Positions 6,473-14,539 of a stretch of DNA of 14,685 bases are shown piece after piece. How positions within the stretch are numbered: the stretch's first letter is position 1; every line of letters starts with the position of its first letter. The DNA lies in contig JAIRYY010000159.1 of assembly GCA_031267485.1 (NCBI GenBank), forward strand, positions 1 through 14,685, given 5' to 3'. Position numbers and translations under genes: made by a program. The notes beneath the pieces are model-generated. The model saw only the letters and a program-made list of their open reading frames with translations. It had not been told where the DNA came from and searched no databases. Source of the DNA: Tannerella sp. Its GTDB lineage: Bacteria; Bacteroidota; Bacteroidia; Bacteroidales; Tannerellaceae.

Positions 6473-7375
6473 TCACGATTTGCGGAAAGTCATGGGCGAC
6501 ATGCCGGTATGTTTTTTGAAAAACTTGCCGAAAGTCGACTGGTCGGGGAAATTCAGTTCGTTTGCTACCTGCTGGACGTTTATGCGGGGCGTCTTTAACA
6601 TTCCCCTGGCTTCAATCATGAGGGCTTCCTGAATCCACTGGCTTGCGGATTTCCCGCTATCCTTCTTGAGGATGGAGGACAGATACTGGGTGGTGATGCA
6701 GAGTTCGTTCGCATAAAATTTGACGTCGTGCTGCTTTTTGCAGTTGTTCTGCAGCAGCGCCAGGAAATCGACGAACAGTTCTTCCCGGCGCGAGAGCGTC
6801 GGGGGAGTGAAACGTTCCTTTTTACTCAGATAGACGTTGCCCAGGTCGAGGAAAAACATCTTCAGCGCGTTTTTTATCAATTCATTGTAGAACAGGTGCG
6901 CATGCTGGCGCATCTTGTTGCGGACGGAGTCGAGGCTTGAATAAATGGATTTGTATTCGATGTCGCCAAAGTACGTCAGCGGGTTTTTCTTGAATTGCAT
7001 GTATGAAATGACGTTGGGCAGATGCTGCTTGTTGGGAAATGCCTGCAGGAATGATTTCGAGATGGCCAGTACCCAGCCTTTCAGGTGGTCGTTTCCGCCT
7101 ATGAAGTGCGTTATGTGGGTGGGCATAATCAGGGTGAGCGAATTTTTGCAGGCCTTGTATGTGACATAGTCTATCTGTATTTCCATTTCGCCGTCCGAGA
7201 GGCTTATTAAAATCATGGCGTCGAAACGGGACGGGATTGACGCCGCGAAATTTTTCAGCTCAAACGACGATGACGTATTGTCAAATTCTATGATTATCAC
7301 GTTGTCCTGATAATTATCATACGAGGTGATGGCGTCTTTTATTAACGCGAGTTCATTTGTCAGTATATTGGACAT
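6473..7375 (-). CDS. AraC-family transcriptional regulator
   Basis: This is a 300-aa DNA-binding regulator. Residues 1 to about 190 form a sensory domain of cupin-like character (beta-rich, e.g. EMEIQIDYVTYKACKNSLTL) that lacks recognisable ligand residues. The C-terminal AraC domain holds two helix-turn-helix units: about 218-239 (FYANELCITTQYLSSILKK) and about 266-290 (VQQVANELNFPDQSTFGKFF). It ends in the family signature GMSPMTFRKS. It is divergent from the TetR/efflux operon across 201 nt and lies upstream of, and parallel to, the purF-like gene, which has its own promoter. Either neighbour could be the target; divergent placement makes the efflux operon the more likely one. The inducer is unknown. 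Confidence 0.92.
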   Translation of the reverse strand: MSNILTNELALIKDAITSYDNYQDNVIIIEFDNTSSSFELKNFAASIPSRFDAMILISLSDGEMEIQIDYVTYKACKNSLTLIMPTHITHFIGGNDHLKGWVLAISKSFLQAFPNKQHLPNVISYMQFKKNPLTYFGDIEYKSIYSSLDSVRNKMRQHAHLFYNELIKNALKMFFLDLGNVYLSKKERFTPPTLSRREELFVDFLALLQNNCKKQHDVKFYANELCITTQYLSSILKKDSGKSASQWIQEALMIEARGMLKTPRINVQQVANELNFPDQSTFGKFFKKHTGMSPMTFRKS

Positions 7376-7398
7376 AGCTTTTCTGTTTTTTTTTGCCG

Positions 7399-7406
7399 CA
7401 AATATA
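7399..7406 (-). promoter_or_regulatory. -7 promoter box for the araC-type gene
   Basis: On the minus strand TATATTTG matches TAnnTTTG exactly, followed by GCGGCAAA. It would start transcription near 7392, about 17 nt before the ATG at 7375. No TTTG at -33 is visible, which would fit a promoter that needs an activator or is weak. Confidence 0.5.
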
Positions 7407-7508
7407 ATGGTAATTCTCTTATGTTTTGTTTTTACCGATTGTTTTTTTGTTTTTTTTATGTATAATTGATATAAAACATATTTGTGTTTCTATTTTGACT
7501 AATAATGT

Positions 7509-7559
7509 AACCGCATATACCTTTTCGGTTTACTTTATACGGTCTATCTTTGCACCGGT
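7509..7559 (+). promoter_or_regulatory. candidate operator region over the tetR promoter
   Basis: AACCG (7509-7513) and CGGTT (7526-7530) form a 22-bp inverted repeat with a 12-bp spacer. CGGT then recurs at 7526, 7540 and 7556 as CGGTTTA, CGGTCTA and CGGTTTT. These copies cover the -33 zone, the 5' side of the -7 box, and the region just downstream. Inverted repeats suit a TetR dimer and phased direct repeats suit AraC proteins. Which regulator binds here, if any, is inference. Confidence 0.3.
7545..7552 (+). promoter_or_regulatory. -7 promoter box of the tetR-efflux operon
   Basis: TATCTTTG followed by GCA is identical to the box before the lipoprotein gene at 3227. TTTT at 7522-7525, 19 nt upstream, is a 3/4 match to the -33 TTTG. 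The start would be near 7559, about 18 nt before the ATG at 7577. No other -7 box of comparable quality was noticed in the short gaps inside the operon, so this probably drives the genes down to 14139. Confidence 0.6.
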
Positions 7560-7576
7560 TTTTTAGTTATTGAATC

Positions 7577-8191
7577 ATGTCTCTAAAGGAACATATAAAA
7601 GATGTAAGCGTCGAATTGTTTGCCCGCAACGGCATAAGGCGCGTCAGCATGAACGATGTCGCGCAGAAGGCGAACGTTTCCAAGCGGACGCTGTACGAGT
7701 TTTTCAGCGATAAGGAATCGCTGCTCATCGCCGTGCTGAACATGCTGCGCGAACCGTTCTTCGAATACATCGAGTCGCTGGAGAAAAAGCATTATACCGC
7801 ACTCGACGTCCTCCTGCTGTTTAATGAGAAACTGATGGAGAGGCCGTCGTGGATATGCGAAGACTTTTTTGAAGACATAAAGCGTTATCCGAACGCATCC
7901 CGGCTGCTGACGGGAAGTAAAAGTATCTTCCTGAACAAGATAATTGAATTGCTGAGGCGCGGGGTGCGGGAGGACGTGTTTATGTCGGACGTGAATTACG
8001 ATATCTTATCTTTGCTGTTTCACGAACGCACCAGCAAACGCGAGCCTTCCGGCATATTCGCCAAATATACCAACGAGGAGGTGCACAACACGTTTTTTTT
8101 CATTTTGCTGCGCGGCATCTGTACGGATACCGGGCGCGACGTTTTAGACAGGTTTCTTGTGAAAAAGAGGTATGAGCACGATAATGTTTAG
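7577..8191 (+). CDS. TetR-family transcriptional regulator of the efflux operon
   Basis: The 204-aa protein has the TetR N-terminal DNA-binding domain over residues 5-52, with the helix-turn-helix at about 24-46 (VSMNDVAQKANVSKRTLYEFF) followed by the usual DKESLL. The C-terminal, ligand-binding part (60-204) is all-helical and not conserved enough to predict a ligand. It is the first gene of the operon, 22 nt before the TolC-like gene. By analogy with AcrR/TtgR-type systems it probably represses its own promoter and is released by a pump substrate; this is inference. ATG 7577 gives the normal family N-terminus. Confidence 0.92.
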   Translation: MSLKEHIKDVSVELFARNGIRRVSMNDVAQKANVSKRTLYEFFSDKESLLIAVLNMLREPFFEYIESLEKKHYTALDVLLLFNEKLMERPSWICEDFFEDIKRYPNASRLLTGSKSIFLNKIIELLRRGVREDVFMSDVNYDILSLLFHERTSKREPSGIFAKYTNEEVHNTFFFILLRGICTDTGRDVLDRFLVKKRYEHDNV

Positions 8192-8213
8192 AGTTATACA
8201 AATTATTAATTAA

Positions 8214-9620
8214 ATGATGATGTTAAAAGGTAGAAAGATGAGAATGATTGCAGGTGTTCTGCTATGCGTTGCAGGTACGGTCTTTTCCGCTGAGGCGGAA
8301 GGCCTTGCGGGCATGCGGGACGCTTCGCAGAAGGGTGTTCCGGGCGATACGCTTCCCGGAAAAATAGAGATTAATTTGGAGCAGGCGATTGACATCGCGC
8401 TTGCCGACAACCCGACGGTCGTCGTTGCGGGGATGGAGATTGAACTGAAGAAAACGGCAAGCCAGGAAGCGTATGCGGGTCTTTTCCCGGACGTTTCCCT
8501 GTCGGGGTCTTATGGCAGGACGCTGAAAAAGCAGACGATGGTAATGGAATTTAACGGTCAGAGCCAGACGATTCAGGTTGGTACGGACAATTCGTACAGC
8601 GGAGGAGTGGCCGTCAATCTGCCCTTGTTTGCCCCTGCCCTGTACAAGAGTATTAACCTGACGAAAACGGATGTCGAGCTTGCCGTCGAAAAGTCCCGCT
8701 CGTCGAAAATAGGGATGATAAATCAGGTGACGAAAGCCTATTATCAGCTGTTGCTGGCGCAGGACAGTTACGACGTCCTGCTGAAGGCGTTCCGGCAGGC
8801 CGAAGCGAACTTCAAGGTCGTTAACGAGATGTTCCGGCAGGGCCTCGTCAGCGAATACGATAAAATACGCGCTGACGTGCAGGTGCGCAGCCTGGAGCCT
8901 AATGTGGTATCCACGCGCAACGGCGTTAACCTGGCGCGGCTGCAGCTGAAAGTGCTGATGGGCGTGGATGCGGATGTTCAGCTCGAGATTGCCGGCAACC
9001 TGAGGGATTATGAGCATTTCCTGTTTGAAAACGAACTGAAAAACGAGGTTTTTTCGTTTGACGGAAATACCGACCTGCGGCAGTTGGATTTGAACGCAAC
9101 GATGCTGGAGCAAAACCTGAAACTTCAGAAAACGAATTACATGCCGACGCTTGGCGCTTCGTTCAATTATATGTACACGTCGCTGAATAACGATTTCAAG
9201 ATTGGCCAATACAAGTGGTTCCCCTATTCCACGGTCGGGCTGTCGCTGACCGTTCCCCTGTTCAAGGCAAATAATGCCCCGAAAATCAGGCAGACTAAAA
9301 TCCAGATTCGCCAGATTGCCGAAACGCGCCTGAATGCGGAACGGATGCTGCGGATGCAGGCGCAAAGCTACCTGGATAACATGAAGGCCAGCGTCGAGCA
9401 GGTTCTCAGTAACAAGGAAAGCATACTGCAGGCCGAGAAAGGGCGGCTGATTGCGCAGAAGCGGTATGAAGTGGGGAAGGGGACGATTCTGGAGATGAAC
9501 GATTCCGAAGTCGCCCTGACGCAGACGCAACTTACGTACAACCAGTCCATTTTCAACTATCTGACGGCAAAAGCCGATTTGGAGCAGGTTTTGGGATATG
9601 ATAACGATATAAAAGAATAA
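8214..9620 (+). CDS. TolC-family outer-membrane efflux channel
   Basis: The 468-aa protein is the outer-membrane channel of a tripartite pump. Residues 1 to about 28 form a signal peptide (basic MMMLKGRKMR, hydrophobic core, SAEA), which does not look like a lipobox. Two OEP repeats follow. The first opens with INLEQAIDIALADNPTV (about 53-69) and continues with a strand-forming stretch (SLSGSYGRTL) and long helices. The second includes FNYMYTSLNN and LSLTVPLFKANNAPKIRQTK, ending in LTYNQSIFNYLTAKADLEQVLG. This internal duplication is diagnostic of TolC proteins. Several ATGs cluster at 8214-8222; the first is used but the second or third would serve equally well. It sits 18 nt before the adaptor gene. 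Confidence 0.94.
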   Translation: MMMLKGRKMRMIAGVLLCVAGTVFSAEAEGLAGMRDASQKGVPGDTLPGKIEINLEQAIDIALADNPTVVVAGMEIELKKTASQEAYAGLFPDVSLSGSYGRTLKKQTMVMEFNGQSQTIQVGTDNSYSGGVAVNLPLFAPALYKSINLTKTDVELAVEKSRSSKIGMINQVTKAYYQLLLAQDSYDVLLKAFRQAEANFKVVNEMFRQGLVSEYDKIRADVQVRSLEPNVVSTRNGVNLARLQLKVLMGVDADVQLEIAGNLRDYEHFLFENELKNEVFSFDGNTDLRQLDLNATMLEQNLKLQKTNYMPTLGASFNYMYTSLNNDFKIGQYKWFPYSTVGLSLTVPLFKANNAPKIRQTKIQIRQIAETRLNAERMLRMQAQSYLDNMKASVEQVLSNKESILQAEKGRLIAQKRYEVGKGTILEMNDSEVALTQTQLTYNQSIFNYLTAKADLEQVLGYDNDIKE

Positions 9621-9638
9621 AATAAAATACGGATATAT

Positions 9639-10655
9639 ATGAAAAAAGGAATTAAATTAGCAGTATTGACAGGAGTGGTCCTGCTGGCCGCATGTTCCGG
9701 GCAAAAGGAAAAGACGGATGCCGGAAAAGTTGATGAGAGGCCTGTTGTAAAAATAGAAAAAGCCCGCCTGCAGTCGGTGCCCCAGACGCAGGAGTATACG
9801 GCTACGGTGGAGGCGGAAGCGAAGAACAACATCGCCCCGGCGATGCCCGTGCGTATTTCCCGGATATTTGTCGAAGTGGGCGACCGCGTGTCGAAAGGCG
9901 GGAAACTGGTACAGATGGATGCCGCAAACCTCCGGCAGCTCGAACTTCAGCTCGAAAACCAGCGGATTGAGTTCCGGCGGATAGACGAGCTGTATAAAGT
10001 GGGAGGCGTCTCGAAATCCGAATGGGATGCGGCGAAAATGGCGCTCGAAGTGAGGGAAACGTCCTATAAGAACACGCAGGAGAATACGGCTCTGTTGAGC
10101 CCTATCAGCGGAGTTGTGACGGCGCGCAATTACGACGACGGCGACATGTATTCGGGCGCGGCGCCGATTTTGACAATCGAACAGATGATGCCCGTGCGGC
10201 TGATGCTGAACGTCCCGGAAACGTATTTCACCCGGATGCGGAAAGGCACGCCGGTGGATATCCGGCTGGACGTGTACGGCGACGAAGTGTTCGGCGGGCA
10301 GGTGAATCTGGTTTATCCGACCGTCGATGCGGCTACCCGCACGTTCCCGGTGGAAATACGCCTCGAGAACCGTGACATGCGCGTCCGTCCCGGGATGTTT
10401 GCCCGCGTGACGGTCGATTTCGGAGCGCTGGACCGCGTCGTCATACCCGACCGCGCCGTTGTGAAACAGGCCGGTTCGGGCGACCGCTATGTCTTTGTTC
10501 ACAAGGGCGGAAAGGTCTCCTACAGCAAAGTCGAACTTGGACGCCGCATGGGCGAATACTACGAATTGATTTCCGGCGTGGACAGCGATGCGGAAGTCGT
10601 TGTTGCCGGTCAGGCGCGTTTGCTTGACGGCGTTGAGGTGGAAATTGAGAAATAA
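9639..10655 (+). CDS. RND efflux periplasmic adaptor (membrane-fusion) lipoprotein
   Basis: The 338-aa adaptor links the inner-membrane pump to the outer channel. Residues 1-19 are a lipoprotein signal with lipobox LAAC and Cys19 as anchor. The lipoyl halves are at about 63-95 (APAMPVRISRIFVEVGDRVSKG) and 151-180 (ALLSPISGVVTARNYDDG), separated by a short alpha-hairpin at about 96-150. A beta-barrel domain spans about 184-262 and includes the RPGMFARV motif at 250-257. The membrane-proximal domain runs from about 265 to the end (VVIPDRAVV). The hairpin is short, so contact with the channel may differ from long-hairpin AcrA types. It lies 18 nt from each neighbour and is clearly part of the operon. 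Confidence 0.94.
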   Translation: MKKGIKLAVLTGVVLLAACSGQKEKTDAGKVDERPVVKIEKARLQSVPQTQEYTATVEAEAKNNIAPAMPVRISRIFVEVGDRVSKGGKLVQMDAANLRQLELQLENQRIEFRRIDELYKVGGVSKSEWDAAKMALEVRETSYKNTQENTALLSPISGVVTARNYDDGDMYSGAAPILTIEQMMPVRLMLNVPETYFTRMRKGTPVDIRLDVYGDEVFGGQVNLVYPTVDAATRTFPVEIRLENRDMRVRPGMFARVTVDFGALDRVVIPDRAVVKQAGSGDRYVFVHKGGKVSYSKVELGRRMGEYYELISGVDSDAEVVVAGQARLLDGVEVEIEK

Positions 10656-10673
10656 AATTAATCGTTACAAATT

Positions 10674-13600
10674 ATGAGTTTATATGAAGGAGCGGTCAAA
10701 AGACCGATTATGACAGCGCTGTGCTTTGCTGCGATAGTGCTGTTCGGACTGTTCTCGTATTCCCGGCTGCCGGTCGATTTGCTGCCGGACATTGATACGA
10801 ACGTCATTATGGTGATGACGGCATATCCGGGCGCGAGTGCGAGCGACATTGAAAACAACGTTTCCCGTCCGCTGGAAAACATACTGAATACGGTAAGCAA
10901 CCTGAAACATATTACATCCCGCTCGTCGGAAAACCTGTCGCTGCTGACCCTGGAATTTGAGTACGGGTATGATATCGACGTGCTGACCAACGACGTCCGG
11001 GACAAGCTGGACATGATATCGTCGTCGATGCCCGACGAGGCGGAGACGCCCATCATCTTCAAGTTCAGCACCGACATGATACCCATTATCATGCTTTCGG
11101 TGCAGGCGGAAGAGAGTCAGGCGGCGCTTTACAAGATACTTGACGACGATGTGGCCAATCCGCTGGCGCGTATTCCCGGCGTCGGCACGGTCTCGATAGC
11201 CGGCGCGCCGAAACGCGAGATACAGGTCTACTGCGACCCGAACAAGCTGGAGGCGTACAACCTGACGATTGAAGTCATCAGCGGCATTATCGGCGCGGAA
11301 AACCGGAATATTCCCGGCGGAAACTTCGACATCGGTTCCGAAACGTATGCACTGCGCGTGGAGGGCGAGTTTAAGGATTCGCGCCTGATGGAGAATATCG
11401 TCGTCGGGAGCTATAACGGCGCCAGCATATACCTGCGCGACGTGGCGAAAGTGGTCGACACGGTGGAGGAACGGTCGCAGGAGGCATACACGAACGGCAG
11501 GCGCGGAGGGATGATTATTGTCCAGAAGCAGTCGGGCGCCAATTCGGTCGAGATTGCCAACCGGGTGCTCGAGATGCTCCCGGCGCTTCAGGATAACCTC
11601 CCGCCGGATGTGAAACTTGGCATCATCAACAATACGTCCGACAATATCATGAATACGATTGACAGCCTGACGGAGACGGTGCTTTATGCCCTGCTGTTCG
11701 TCGTCCTGGTCGTGTTCTTCTTCCTCGGGCGCTGGAGGGCGACGCTGATTATCTCCATCACCATTCCGCTGTCGCTGATAGCGTCGTTCATTTACCTGGC
11801 GATTACGGGGAACACGATCAATATCATATCGCTTTCCGCCCTGTCCATCTCCATCGGGATGGTCGTGGACGACGCCATTGTGGTGCTTGAAAACATAACG
11901 ACGCACATCGAGCGCGGGTCGGAGCCGAAACAGGCCGCCGTTCACGGGACGAACGAGGTCGCGCTGTCCGTCATCGCGTCCACGCTGACGATGCTTGCCG
12001 TGTTTTTCCCGCTGACGATGATTTCCGGCATGACGGGCGTGCTCTTCAAGCAGCTGGGCTGGATGATGTGTACAATCATGATTATCTCGCTCGTCTGCTC
12101 GCTGACGCTGACGCCGATGCTTGCCTCGCGGATGCTTCGCCTGCAGAAGAAACCGTCGCGCGCCTTCAGGATGTTTTATCATCCGATTCAGCATGTGCTG
12201 GACAAGCTCGACGTTGCGTACTCGCGCATGATAAACTGGTCGGTACGCCACCGGAAAACGGTCATCTTCTCCAGTTTCGCCCTCTTCGCGCTCAGCCTGC
12301 TCGTTGCCGGAGGTATCGGCACGGAGTTTTTCCCGACGCAGGATAACGCGTCGATTTCGGCCAACCTCGAAATGCCGATTGGCACACGCAAGGAACGGGC
12401 GCAGGAAATGGCCGGCAAGCTGACGGGCGAGTGGCTCGAAAAATACAGGGACGAGATTGCGGTCTGCAATTACAGGGTGGGGCAGGCCAGCTCCGACAAT
12501 ATCTTTGCCTCGATGCAGAACAACGGCTCCCATATCATCGCTTTCAACATACGGCTGCTTGACCCCGAAGACCGGAAGCGCACGATGATGGAGATCGGCG
12601 ACCTGATGCGCGAAGACCTGCGGGCGTACCCGGAGTTTAGCAAGACGCAGGTGATTGTCGGAGGCAACACCGGCATGGGAGGACAGGCGACGGCCGATTT
12701 TGAAATCTACGGCTACGATATGGCCGAAACCGACCGCATCGCCGGAGAGCTGCGCAGCGGACTGTTTGACATAAAGGGCGTCACGGAGGTGAACATCAGC
12801 CGCGGGGATTATCTGCCGGAATACCAGGTGGATTTCGACCGCGAAAAGCTCGCCCTGCACGGGCTGAATCTCTCCACCGCGGGCACGTACCTGCGCAACC
12901 GCATCAACGGCGCCATCGCTTCCCGCTACCGCGAGGACGGCGACGAGTACGACATCGTTGTCCGTTACGCGCCGGAGTACCGCACCTCCCTGGACGACAT
13001 CGAGAACATCCTTATCTATAACAGTCAGGGACGGGCGCTCCGGGTGAGGGAGCTGGGCCGGGTCGTCGAGCGTTTTGCCCCGCCGACCATTGAGCGGAAA
13101 GACCGTCAGCGTATCGTAACCGTTTCGGCCGTCATATCGGGCGCCGCGCTGGGCGACGTCGTCGCGCAGGGCAAGGAGGTGATTGACCGGCTGGACCTGC
13201 CGTCGGGCGTCAACGTTCAGGTGGCCGGAACGTACGAGGATCAGCAGGAATCGTTCGGCGACCTGGGCGTGCTGGCGCTTCTGATAGTCGCGCTCGTCTT
13301 TATCGTAATGGCCGCACAGTTCGAATCGCTCTCGTATCCGTTCATCATCATGTTCTCCATACCGTTTGCCGTCAGCGGCGTGCTTCTGGCGCTGTTCCTG
13401 ACGGGGAGCACGCTCAGCGTCATGAGCCTCCTGGGAGGAATCATGCTGATAGGTATCGTCGTGAAGAACGGTATCGTCCTGATAGACTACACCACGCTCT
13501 GCCGCGAACGCGGAATGGCGGTCATCAACTCGGTCGTCACGGCCGGAAAGAGCCGTCTGCGTCCGGTACTGATGACGACCCTGACGACCATCCTCGGCAT

Positions 13601-13841
13601 GATACCGATGGCGATCAGCACCGGCCAGGGCGCGGAGATGTGGCGTCCGATGGGTATCGCCGTAATCGGCGGCCTGACGGTCTCGACCCTGCTGACGCTG
13701 ATTCTGGTGCCCGTCCTCTACTGCCTGTTTGCCGCCATCGGCATCAAGCGTCAGCGCCGCAAAATGAGCAGGGCCCGCGAACTGGACGATTATTACCAGG
13801 CGCGCAAGTCCAGAATACTCAAACCCAAAAAAACAAGATAA
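10674..13841 (+). CDS. HAE1-type RND multidrug efflux permease (AcrB-like)
   Basis: The 1055-aa inner-membrane transporter uses the proton gradient to export drugs or other amphiphiles as a trimer (AcrB is 1049 aa). The two halves are related. TM1 is about 9-30 and the first porter domain follows. TM2-6 lie roughly between 335 and 500, including GMVVDDAIVVLEN with the proton-relay Asp399 and Asp400. TM7 is near 528 and the second porter domain runs to about 860. TM8-12 run from there, with Lys931 in GIVVKNGIVLIDY, the partner of the Asp pair (AcrB D407, D408, K940). All relay residues are present, so it should be active. The motif set is of HAE1 rather than heavy-metal CzcA type; substrates cannot be read from sequence. 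The C-terminal tail is strongly basic (KPKKTR). The stop lies 4 nt before the PII-like gene. Confidence 0.96.
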   Translation: MSLYEGAVKRPIMTALCFAAIVLFGLFSYSRLPVDLLPDIDTNVIMVMTAYPGASASDIENNVSRPLENILNTVSNLKHITSRSSENLSLLTLEFEYGYDIDVLTNDVRDKLDMISSSMPDEAETPIIFKFSTDMIPIIMLSVQAEESQAALYKILDDDVANPLARIPGVGTVSIAGAPKREIQVYCDPNKLEAYNLTIEVISGIIGAENRNIPGGNFDIGSETYALRVEGEFKDSRLMENIVVGSYNGASIYLRDVAKVVDTVEERSQEAYTNGRRGGMIIVQKQSGANSVEIANRVLEMLPALQDNLPPDVKLGIINNTSDNIMNTIDSLTETVLYALLFVVLVVFFFLGRWRATLIISITIPLSLIASFIYLAITGNTINIISLSALSISIGMVVDDAIVVLENITTHIERGSEPKQAAVHGTNEVALSVIASTLTMLAVFFPLTMISGMTGVLFKQLGWMMCTIMIISLVCSLTLTPMLASRMLRLQKKPSRAFRMFYHPIQHVLDKLDVAYSRMINWSVRHRKTVIFSSFALFALSLLVAGGIGTEFFPTQDNASISANLEMPIGTRKERAQEMAGKLTGEWLEKYRDEIAVCNYRVGQASSDNIFASMQNNGSHIIAFNIRLLDPEDRKRTMMEIGDLMREDLRAYPEFSKTQVIVGGNTGMGGQATADFEIYGYDMAETDRIAGELRSGLFDIKGVTEVNISRGDYLPEYQVDFDREKLALHGLNLSTAGTYLRNRINGAIASRYREDGDEYDIVVRYAPEYRTSLDDIENILIYNSQGRALRVRELGRVVERFAPPTIERKDRQRIVTVSAVISGAALGDVVAQGKEVIDRLDLPSGVNVQVAGTYEDQQESFGDLGVLALLIVALVFIVMAAQFESLSYPFIIMFSIPFAVSGVLLALFLTGSTLSVMSLLGGIMLIGIVVKNGIVLIDYTTLCRERGMAVINSVVTAGKSRLRPVLMTTLTTILGMIPMAISTGQGAEMWRPMGIAVIGGLTVSTLLTLILVPVLYCLFAAIGIKRQRRKMSRARELDDYYQARKSRILKPKKTR

Positions 13842-13845
13842 ACGT

Positions 13846-14139
13846 ATGAAATCAATATTGATAACATTTGACCAGGCCTATAACGAACGCATCATCACGC
13901 TGCTCGACCGGATGAACTGCCGCGGTTTTACCCGCGTGGAACAGGTTCAGGGACGCGGCACCCGGAAAGGCGAACCGCATTACGGCAGCCACGCCTGGCC
14001 GGCAATGAACGCCGCCATCATAACGGTTGTGGACGACGAAAAGGTAGACCCGCTGCTGCATGCGCTCCGCGAAATGGACATGCGCACCGAACAGCTCGGC
14101 CTCCGCGCATTCGTCTGGAACGTGGAGAAAACGATATAG
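13846..14139 (+). CDS. small PII/CutA-like protein at the end of the efflux operon
   Basis: The 97-aa cytoplasmic protein starts MKSILITFDQAYNERIITLLDRMNCRGFTRVEQV. This reads as the beta-alpha-beta opening of a ferredoxin-like fold as in GlnB or CutA. A glycine-rich loop at about 36-52 (GRGTRKGEPHYGSHAWP) stands where PII proteins have their T-loop, and the second beta-alpha-beta half contains IITVVDDEKVDPLLHALREMD. His45, His49 and Trp51 are notable polar/aromatic residues in the loop. Related small proteins occur, to my memory, next to RND pumps in Bacteroidota, and another PII-like family (DUF3240) accompanies metal RND pumps in proteobacteria. A trimeric sensor that binds a small ligand and touches the pump is plausible but is inference. 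It is 4 nt behind the permease, so probably translationally coupled, and is followed by the terminator at 14193. Confidence 0.72.
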   Translation: MKSILITFDQAYNERIITLLDRMNCRGFTRVEQVQGRGTRKGEPHYGSHAWPAMNAAIITVVDDEKVDPLLHALREMDMRTEQLGLRAFVWNVEKTI

Positions 14140-14539
14140 CGCCGCTGTCTCCCTCCCCTGCAAGCCCGCGCGCGCAGGGTCTGAAAGAAAAGTTCCCGCT
14201 TCGTGATATGACACGGAGCGGGAATTTTGTATGCCCCCGCGCCCCGCAATTGCGGGGTGGGGGGGACGGCGGGGTTCGCGCTGTCGGGGACTTCCTGTGG
14301 CGATAACGTTCGCCACCGCCGGGAACTTCTGAATAAGGTTGCGTACGACAACCGGGAACTCGCAGTGCGCTTCATTACGAAAGAAGTGCAGGAATGTTCT
14401 TAAAATCCTTTTCATTTCATCTGAATTTTAAAGGTATTAATTTCGATCTGTCAGCGCTGTTCCGTGACGGAACGGCACAGGTTGCGGAAGGCATTTATTG
14501 TAATTCTCAGGTCGAACTCAGGTATATATATACGGAAGG
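14140..14539. other. gene-poor region with a cluster of perfect hairpins
   Basis: No convincing coding region is seen. Besides the terminator, it contains the 16-bp palindrome CCCCGCAATTGCGGGG (14242-14257), GTGGCGA/TCGCCAC (14297-14316), GGTTG/CAACC (14337-14353) and GTTCCGT/ACGGAAC (14459-14473). CCGGGAACT occurs twice (14319-14327 and 14352-14360). The ORFs that cross it lack recognisable motifs or start well. It may be an intergenic repeat or the remnant of a small mobile or structured element. Confidence 0.5.
14193..14228 (+). terminator. intrinsic terminator of the efflux operon
   Basis: TTCCCGCT (14193-14200) pairs with AGCGGGAA (14217-14224). CGTG/CACG extends the stem inside after a T/G mismatch, the loop is ATATGA, and TTTT follows. 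It lies 53 nt after the last stop codon of the operon. The A-rich 5' flank could let it work on the minus strand too. Confidence 0.78.

Noticed and set aside
8262..9530. Minus-strand ORF (422 aa) antisense to the TolC-like gene
   Set aside because: The plus-strand frame has both OEP repeats and a signal peptide. The antisense product is rich in Arg, His and Gln with no domain signature.
10680..12860. Minus-strand ORF (726 aa) antisense to the RND permease
   Set aside because: Its length comes from the regular codon pattern of the permease gene. The product is Arg/His/Asp-rich and low in hydrophobic structure, typical of shadow frames.
13852..14415. Minus-strand ORF (187 aa) over the PII-like gene and the terminator
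   Set aside because: It crosses a strong terminator and overlaps almost the whole PII-like gene. No motif supports it.
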